A stretch of DNA of 64,000 bases, taken from Nostoc sp. NMS2. Lineage in GTDB: Bacteria; Cyanobacteriota; Cyanobacteriia; Cyanobacteriales; Nostocaceae. Made by a program: the position numbers and the translations under genes. Below the pieces are notes generated by a model that had not been told where the DNA came from, did no database searches, and worked only from the letters and a program-made list of their open reading frames with translations. Location of the stretch: positions 111,010 to 175,009 of the forward strand of contig NZ_JABXKH010000178.1 of the NCBI RefSeq assembly GCF_017115105.1. Reading direction: 5' to 3'. Of the stretch, positions 58,619 through 64,000 are shown one piece after another. The stretch's first letter is position 1. The number at the start of each line of letters is the position of its first letter.

Positions 58619-61555
58619 ATGTCTGAAACTTTCACTTCTGTAACTGCAACACGCCCCACGTTCATCCTTGTAGATGGACACTCCCTTGCTTATCGTTCAT
58701 ACTTTGCTTTCGCCAAAGGGCGAGATGGAGGACTGCGTACTAAAGCAGGGATTCCGACAAGTATATGTTTTGGTTTTGTGAAGTGCCTGCTGGAGGTAAT
58801 GGCAACACAACAGCCTGAAGCAATGGCGATCGCATTTGATTTGGGTGAGGCAACTTTTCGCCACGAAGCTGACGAGACTTATAAAGCCGATCGCAAAGAA
58901 ACGCCAGAAGACTTCATTCCCGACTTAGCAAACCTGCATGAGTTGCTGAATGGCTTCAATCTACCAATTTTTACTGCCCCTGGTTTCGAGGCAGATGATG
59001 TTTTGGGAACCTTAGCACAGCGAGTAACTGCTGCTGGGTATAGGGTGAAGATTCTAACTGGCGATCGCGATTTATTTCAACTGATCGACTCTGATAAAGA
59101 AATAACTGTTCTAAATTTTAGTCCAGATGCCATAAAACGCTCTACAAATAGCATTACGGAATTTGAAGCAGAACAAGTCAAAGAGAAGATGGGCGTTTTA
59201 CCTACACAAATTGTCGATTTCAAAGCTCTTTGTGGTGATAAATCAGATAATATTCCTGGAGTTAAAGGAATTGGGGAAAAGACAGCAGTACAGCTGCTAA
59301 ATACCTATGGTTCCCTTGATAATATTTATGCTGCGTTAGATGAAATTAAAGGCGCAACTCAGAAAAAACTAGCAACGGGTAAAGAAGATGCCGATAAATC
59401 TCGTTATTTGGCAACTATTGTTTTAGATGTTCCTATAGAAATTAATTTAGAAGATTGCAAATTAAAGGGGTTTGATACAACCGTCTTATCCCCCATTTTA
59501 GAAAAATTAGAATTCAAGTCTTTTTTAGGGAAAATCAACGACCTTCAACAACGTTTTGGTGGCCAAGTTGAAGAAAAGCAAGAAGCCAAAACAGAGGTAA
59601 CTAATCCTAACTCAGAATTGAGGGATGATGAAGATAATGATTTGTGGTTTTTTAGTGCTAGTGATACGGCAGCAGTTCCACAAAAATCTACTTCTCCCAT
59701 TACACCACGTATCATCGACACCGCAGCTAAACTAACTGAGTTAGTGAAACTTTTACAAACATTTACTAACCCAGAGATTCCCGTTGCTTGGGATACTGAA
59801 ACTACTGCTTTAGAACCAAGAGATGCTGAGTTAGTAGGAATTGGTTGCTGTTGGGGAATGCAACCCGATGAAGTAGCCTATATTCCTCTGGGGCATAAAA
59901 CGGGGGAGAATTTGAATAAAGATTTGGTGCTAGAAACATTACGCCCAATTCTCGAAAGTGCTGATTATCCCAAAGCTTTACAGAATGCCAAATTTGACCG
60001 CTTAGTTCTAAAGTGTCAAGGAATTAATTTGGCGGGAGTAGTGTTTGATCCCATGCTGGCAAGTTACATTCTAAATCCAGATTCAAGTCATAATTTGATG
60101 GATTTAGGGCAGCGATATTTGGGATTGATAGCAAAAAGTTACTTAGATTTAGTTCCTAAAGGCAAAACCATCGCTGATATAGATATTCCTGCCGTTGCAG
60201 ATTACTGCGGTATGGATGCTTATTCTACGTTTGGCTTAGTCCCGAAATTGCGTGAAGAACTGGATCAAATTCCAACTTTATCTAAACTATTAGTGGAAGT
60301 AGAACAGCCACTAGAAGCGGTTTTAGCCCAAATGGAATACACGGGTGTCCGCATTAATTCAGCTTATTTAAAAGAACTTTCGCAGCATTTAGAAACAGAG
60401 TTAGCCAGGTTAAAAGAAGAAGCAACTGAAATAGCTGGGGAAAATTTTAACTTAGGTTCTCCTAAGCAATTGAGCCAAATCTTGTTTGAAAAGTTGGGAT
60501 TAAGTACCAAACATTCTCGTAAAATTCAAACAGGCTTCTCTACAGATGCAGCAACATTAGAAAAACTCCAAGAAGATGATAACAGTGGTTTTGTTGAGGC
60601 GATCATTGAGTATCGCACCCTATCTAAATTAAAGTCTACTTATGTTGATGCCTTACCTGCATTGGTGCGTCCAGATACCCATCGGGTGCATACTGATTTT
60701 AATCAAGCGGCAACATCAACTGGTAGGTTATCTTCTTCTAATCCAAATTTGCAAAATATCCCCATTCGCACAGCTTTTAGTCGCCAAATTCGGAAGGCGT
60801 TTTTGCCTGAACCTGGTTGGTTAATGGTGGCTGCTGATTACTCACAAATTGAATTGCGGATTTTGGCTTATTTGAGTCAAGAGCCAATATTAGTGCAAGC
60901 ATATCAGCAAAATGAAGATGTTCACACTGTTACCGCGCGGTTAGTCTTTGAAAAAGAAAATATAACGTCAGAAGAACGAGGAATAGCAAAAACTATCAAT
61001 TTTGGCGTGATTTATGGGATGGGTTCTCTAAGATTTTCGCGCTCAACTGGGATAGATAAAAACATTGCCAACGAGTTCATTAAGCGGTTTAATGAACGAT
61101 ATCCTAAAGTTTTTGCATATTTGGAGCAAGTAAAAAAAGAAGCGATCGCTCTTGGTTATGTAGAAACTATTCTCGGTCGTCGTCGTTACTTTGATTTTAC
61201 TAATAACAGTTTACGTAAATTAAAGAGCAGTAACCCAGAAGATATTGATCTGAGTAAATTGAAGAATTTGGGCCCTTATGATGCGGGTTTACTGCGATCG
61301 GCTGCTAATGCACCAATTCAAGGTTCCAACGCTGATATTATTAAAATTGCAATGGTAAGACTGCATGAGGTTTTGAAGAACTATCAGGCGCGTTTGTTGT
61401 TGCAAGTACATGATGAATTAGTGTTTGAAATTCCCCCTGATGAGTGGGAAGAATTACAACCGCAAATTAAGTCGGTGATGGAAAATGCAGTTCAGTTGAG
61501 CGTGCCGTTGCTGGTTGAAGCGCGTGTCGGTGAAAATTGGATGGATACGAAGTAA
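58619..61555 (+). CDS. polA: DNA polymerase I
   Basis: Repairs and fills DNA and removes RNA primers. 978 residues with all three domains. The 5'-3' exonuclease is at ~12-310 (ILVDGHSLAYRSYFAF, ADDVLGTLA, LTGDRDLFQLI, GDKSDNIPGVKGIGEKTA). The 3'-5' proofreading domain is at ~370-570, with its acidic residues intact (Asp392 in AWDTETTALE, QNAKFDRLVL, YCGMDAYSTF). The polymerase has TSTGRLSSSNPNLQNIP, DYSQIELRILAY with Asp740, RGIAKTINFGVIYGM and LQVHDELVFE. It is slightly longer than E. coli Pol I because of an acidic linker near 320-345. It is monocistronic. Confidence 0.97.
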   Translation: MSETFTSVTATRPTFILVDGHSLAYRSYFAFAKGRDGGLRTKAGIPTSICFGFVKCLLEVMATQQPEAMAIAFDLGEATFRHEADETYKADRKETPEDFIPDLANLHELLNGFNLPIFTAPGFEADDVLGTLAQRVTAAGYRVKILTGDRDLFQLIDSDKEITVLNFSPDAIKRSTNSITEFEAEQVKEKMGVLPTQIVDFKALCGDKSDNIPGVKGIGEKTAVQLLNTYGSLDNIYAALDEIKGATQKKLATGKEDADKSRYLATIVLDVPIEINLEDCKLKGFDTTVLSPILEKLEFKSFLGKINDLQQRFGGQVEEKQEAKTEVTNPNSELRDDEDNDLWFFSASDTAAVPQKSTSPITPRIIDTAAKLTELVKLLQTFTNPEIPVAWDTETTALEPRDAELVGIGCCWGMQPDEVAYIPLGHKTGENLNKDLVLETLRPILESADYPKALQNAKFDRLVLKCQGINLAGVVFDPMLASYILNPDSSHNLMDLGQRYLGLIAKSYLDLVPKGKTIADIDIPAVADYCGMDAYSTFGLVPKLREELDQIPTLSKLLVEVEQPLEAVLAQMEYTGVRINSAYLKELSQHLETELARLKEEATEIAGENFNLGSPKQLSQILFEKLGLSTKHSRKIQTGFSTDAATLEKLQEDDNSGFVEAIIEYRTLSKLKSTYVDALPALVRPDTHRVHTDFNQAATSTGRLSSSNPNLQNIPIRTAFSRQIRKAFLPEPGWLMVAADYSQIELRILAYLSQEPILVQAYQQNEDVHTVTARLVFEKENITSEERGIAKTINFGVIYGMGSLRFSRSTGIDKNIANEFIKRFNERYPKVFAYLEQVKKEAIALGYVETILGRRRYFDFTNNSLRKLKSSNPEDIDLSKLKNLGPYDAGLLRSAANAPIQGSNADIIKIAMVRLHEVLKNYQARLLLQVHDELVFEIPPDEWEELQPQIKSVMENAVQLSVPLLVEARVGENWMDTK

Positions 61556-61612
61556 GTTTAACTTGGGACTGCGGATTTAGATAATTACGTTTTAGTGAAA
61601 AATTTAAAAAAT

Positions 61613-61643
61613 AATCAAGAGTCAAAAGTTTTGACTCTTGATT
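61613..61643. terminator. Palindromic hairpin after polA
   Basis: AATCAAGAGTCAAAA (61613-61627) pairs exactly with TTTTGACTCTTGATT (61629-61643) around a single base. It lies 58 bp after the polA stop. There is no long T-run; it may still act as terminator or protect the 3' end. Confidence 0.55.
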
Positions 61644-61775
61644 CTTGATGATTGAGTAGATAATAAGCTGTTTGACATTTAAATTGCATAAGCTAGGCGG
61701 GCTTTTCTGCCCACCCCACAAGAGTTATATTTAATTTGGTTATGCAAATTAGATGTTTTTAGCTTAGTCTAAGAG

Positions 61776-62174
61776 TTAACCGCCACGCTTTAACGCTGCC
61801 TCAACTTGCTGTAATTCCTTCTCTAAACGATTTTTTAGTTTTTCGGGTACGGGACGATTTGGGTAAGAACTGTAGTGTCCAGCCAGGGAATTAAGGGCTG
61901 TCCGCATGGTTGTAAAGGAGCCAAGACCAGAAACAGAGTTAACTCGCTGATAGCGAGCCGAAAAGTCATTAATTTTCTGACGCGCTTCTGCTTGAACTGC
62001 TGTTTTGTCTGATGAATCTTGTGATAGATTCAGAGCTTGTCTCATAACATTGACTACACCTAAAGTGTCTTGGCGATAATCCCCAGTCAAACTATCTGGA
62101 CTGCCAGAACAGCCCATTAAGCCGATAGCTACAACCAAAACCAGCGCAAGCAAACGCGACCAATAGCGCTTCAT
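61776..62174 (-). CDS. psb27: Photosystem II assembly lipoprotein Psb27
   Basis: A thylakoid-lumen lipoprotein that binds CP43 in photosystem II during assembly and repair of the Mn cluster. 132 residues from the ATG at 62174. The lipobox GLMGC has Cys22. The four-helix bundle carries the family motifs LTGDYRQDTLGVVNVMRQAL, ARQKINDFSARYQRVNSVSG and LNSLAGHYSSYPNRPVPEKL. An ATG two codons upstream is the alternative start. It stands alone between polA and a PAP2 gene. Confidence 0.94.
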   Translation of the reverse strand: MKRYWSRLLALVLVVAIGLMGCSGSPDSLTGDYRQDTLGVVNVMRQALNLSQDSSDKTAVQAEARQKINDFSARYQRVNSVSGLGSFTTMRTALNSLAGHYSSYPNRPVPEKLKNRLEKELQQVEAALKRGG

Positions 62175-62338
62175 ATGCATTAATTAGAAGAATACGTAAA
62201 TCAACGTCCATCCTATCTTGGATTGGTAACTTGGGGATCAATTGAGGGTTAAATTTTAAACGCAGAGGCACGCAGATAATTCACTACAAATTAATTAAAT
62301 ATTGTACTTAGAGCGATGGTATTAGAAATTGAGACTAT

Positions 62339-63037
62339 TTAATCAACTAACTTTCCCTGCCTCAATCTTTGTAATTTCAGCATCGTAATACATATCATCA
62401 GCCACAAAAAACCGACTCCATAACCTGCAATTATGTCTGTGGGCCAATGGACTCCTAAATATAAGCGACTGATACCAATAGCAGCAATTAAAATAACTGT
62501 CAAACTGTAAATAAACTTGGCAAAACGAGGATAGTGAGTTGCCAATTCGTGAGCAATAAAACCATAAAGCACCATAGAACCGAGTGCATGACCGCTAGGA
62601 AAACTAAAAGATTTTTCAGAAATCAAGGGATGCCACAGTTCAGGGCGAGGTTTAGAAAAAAATAACTTTAGCCCTGTGTTTAAAATTAACCCTCCTAAGC
62701 AAGCAAGTACAAAAACTTTCGCTTCTTCTTGGTAATGTCGCCACCAAAGTAACAAGACAGTAATACCTGCAACTATAACCACTGTATTAGGATTACCAAG
62801 ATTTGTAATAAACAGCATTAAATTATCTAAATTTGGATTGGCAAACTGATGTAGCCATAACAAAAAAGTAGTATCAAATCTAAAAGCATCTCGCTCTAAA
62901 ACCTCTTCAATTAGTTTTGCTAAAACAAAAAGGATGAGAAGACAACTAGTAAGTCCAACAATACCAATTGTCGCAATTAAGGAAGCCAAACGAGGATGTA
63001 TACTACGCAACCAAAAATTAGAAATTTGTCGGATCAT
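62339..63037 (-). CDS. PAP2-family phosphatase
   Basis: A 232-residue membrane phosphatase of the PAP2 type with about six helices. The three catalytic motifs are complete: KLFFSKPRPE, SFPSGHALGSM and SRLYLGVHWPTD. It should remove phosphate from a lipid such as phosphatidate or undecaprenyl pyrophosphate at the outer face of the cytoplasmic membrane. The N-terminal 20 residues (RQISNFWLRSIHPRLAS) are basic and cytoplasmic. It lies 31 bp downstream of the DUF347 gene on the same strand, so the two may be co-transcribed. Confidence 0.92.
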   Translation of the reverse strand: MIRQISNFWLRSIHPRLASLIATIGIVGLTSCLLILFVLAKLIEEVLERDAFRFDTTFLLWLHQFANPNLDNLMLFITNLGNPNTVVIVAGITVLLLWWRHYQEEAKVFVLACLGGLILNTGLKLFFSKPRPELWHPLISEKSFSFPSGHALGSMVLYGFIAHELATHYPRFAKFIYSLTVILIAAIGISRLYLGVHWPTDIIAGYGVGFLWLMICITMLKLQRLRQGKLVD

Positions 63038-63068
63038 ACTTTAATTTTATTCATTATGCTTAAACGCA

Positions 63069-63812
63069 TCACTCAATTGGATGACGCACTTTTTTCTCCT
63101 TTCGCACAGAAAAGAATAGCACAACTGCCAGCAGGATAAAGGCGATCGCAGAAGCATAGCCCCTTGGCAGTGATAGACCGCCATTTTTGACTGGTTTTGT
63201 CAAAAAATCTCCGAAAGTGGCTCCGAAGGGACGTGTGAAGATGAACGCAAGCCAGAATAAGAGGATATCGCTCAACTTTGTTACGTAGTGAAGGGCGATA
63301 ACAACACCAATGACGCTGGCTGTCACAAATGCGCCCTGGATATAGCTTAGTCCCAAGTTGCTTGTCAGAAAGTCACCAAAGGCTGTTCCCAAACTGTTGG
63401 AGAACACGACAGCCAGCCAGTAGGTGGTTTCTGCATCTTTCTTGATAATCGGATAAACGCTCAGATCGCGATCGCGATAATACCAGATGCTAAGAACACT
63501 CAGAAGACAGGCCACCAGGATAAGCGATCCCAGTGCGTAGCCAAGCCCAAGAGATCGATCCATCAGGTCTGAAACTTCAGTTCCGGCTGTGGTTGTGGCG
63601 ATGATGGCCGTCCAATAAAGGACTGGGCGATATCTGTCGGATTGAATTTGAAAAAACAGGAGAATAGCAAGAATGGCGAACGTTATGGCAAAGGCTATGT
63701 AATACCCCAGTCCAAGAGACATTGAGATGAAGTCACCTGCCGTTTCGCCGAGTGTCGTGGCGATGATCTTCATGATCCAGAAAAAAATTGTAACTTTTGC
63801 AACTTTATTCAT
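63069..63812 (-). CDS. DUF347-repeat membrane protein (COG4705-like)
   Basis: A 247-residue membrane protein from the ATG at 63812. It is built of four repeats, each starting with a Trp/Ile helix and a T-G-GD signature: ATTLGETAGDFISMSLGLGY, ATTTAGTEVSDLMDRSLGLG, SNSLGTAFGDFLTSNLGLSY and TRPFGATFGDFLTKPVKNGG. Each repeat supplies two membrane segments, about eight in total, with conserved acidic residues inside the bilayer. This matches the DUF347 repeat family. The function is unknown; the buried Asp/Glu suggest ion or metal transport. A start at 63845 is possible but adds a Cys-containing tail without support. Confidence 0.85.
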   Translation of the reverse strand: MNKVAKVTIFFWIMKIIATTLGETAGDFISMSLGLGYYIAFAITFAILAILLFFQIQSDRYRPVLYWTAIIATTTAGTEVSDLMDRSLGLGYALGSLILVACLLSVLSIWYYRDRDLSVYPIIKKDAETTYWLAVVFSNSLGTAFGDFLTSNLGLSYIQGAFVTASVIGVVIALHYVTKLSDILLFWLAFIFTRPFGATFGDFLTKPVKNGGLSLPRGYASAIAFILLAVVLFFSVRKEKKVRHPIE

Positions 63813-63864
63813 TTCTTTTTCACAATAAAAAATAGTAAATCTCATCTAAGTTGAGAACCGTAGT

Positions 63865-63965
63865 TTTCGCCCTCACCCTAAATCCCTCTCCCAGATATGG
63901 GAGAGGGACTTTGAAATTCTAGCTCCCCGAATCCCATATCTGGGGGATAGGTTGGGGGATGAGGG
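63865..63965. repeat. Foldback repeat at the right edge
   Basis: GCCCTCACCCTAAATCCCTC on the left and GGGGGATGAGGGC on the right enclose two inner hairpins built from CCTCTCCCAGATATGGGAGAGG and its relative CCCATATCTGGGGG. It belongs to the same class as 7681-7771. Confidence 0.7.
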
Positions 63966-64000
63966 CAAATCCTTATTCATTAGAGTTGAACTACAGGTTT

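Overview
The window comes from the chromosome of a filamentous, probably heterocyst-forming cyanobacterium (Nostoc/Anabaena type, order Nostocales). The basis is the very frequent HIP1 palindrome GCGATCGC, heptanucleotide tandem arrays of the GTAATTC and GTCATTG kind, photosynthetic genes (psb27, ndhF1, ndhD1, rbcR), a SLH/OprB porin, a PEP-CTERM protein and many Uma2 and toxin-antitoxin genes. No rRNA, tRNA, CRISPR array or prophage was seen.

Layout. 1-3062: two GT4 glycosyltransferases (the first cut by the window edge) and a membrane protein. 3482-4821: a 1-Cys peroxiredoxin with a clear terminator, and a Uma2 nuclease. 4830-14226: a metal-response and efflux cluster read leftwards: DUF305 lipoprotein; adaptor - RND pump - lipoprotein; DUF2808 - rppA - rppB. 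Each of the three units is preceded by the same direct repeat (ATGAAAT twice, 11-bp period), which looks like one regulon under the local response regulator. 14509-25835: an IS110 remnant, an SLH porin, a Pro/Thr/Ser-rich secreted protein, DUF1361, a truncated baeRF-like gene, a PEP-synthase-like protein, MgtC and an acyltransferase, with much repeat DNA. 26410-35776: recF, a Ca-type P-ATPase, a propeller-transglutaminase, a PD-(D/E)XK nuclease, a phosphohexomutase and LapA.

35790-40487 is accessory: a truncated DUF433 gene, a solo RHH antitoxin with an operator-like palindrome, a MITE-like element, an unrecognised two-gene module (36554-38022), a toxin-antitoxin pair, a gene interrupted by an in-frame stop and a second Uma2 gene. 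40833-49607 is photosynthetic and carbon-related: ndhD1, ndhF1, a thioredoxin-like protein, an NnrU protein and rbcR. A 2.1-kb toxin-antitoxin island (a decayed pair, YgiT/DUF4258 and HicBA) lies between ndhF1 and ndhD1.

49877-63812: a Ser/Thr kinase with two PstS-like paralogues, a Crp/Fnr regulator with an NtcA-type box upstream, a DALR-domain protein carrying an in-frame repeat insertion, a candidate Yfr1-like small RNA, a HAD phosphatase, a PEP-CTERM protein, polA, psb27, PAP2 and a DUF347 membrane protein.

The points most worth following up are the three-promoter RppA box set, two copies of a foldback element each flanked by a perfect 10-bp target duplication, the interrupted ndhF/ndhD locus, the Yfr1-like motif at 56098-56186 and the uncharacterised gene pair at 36554-38022. 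All family assignments come from reading motifs; no database search was run.
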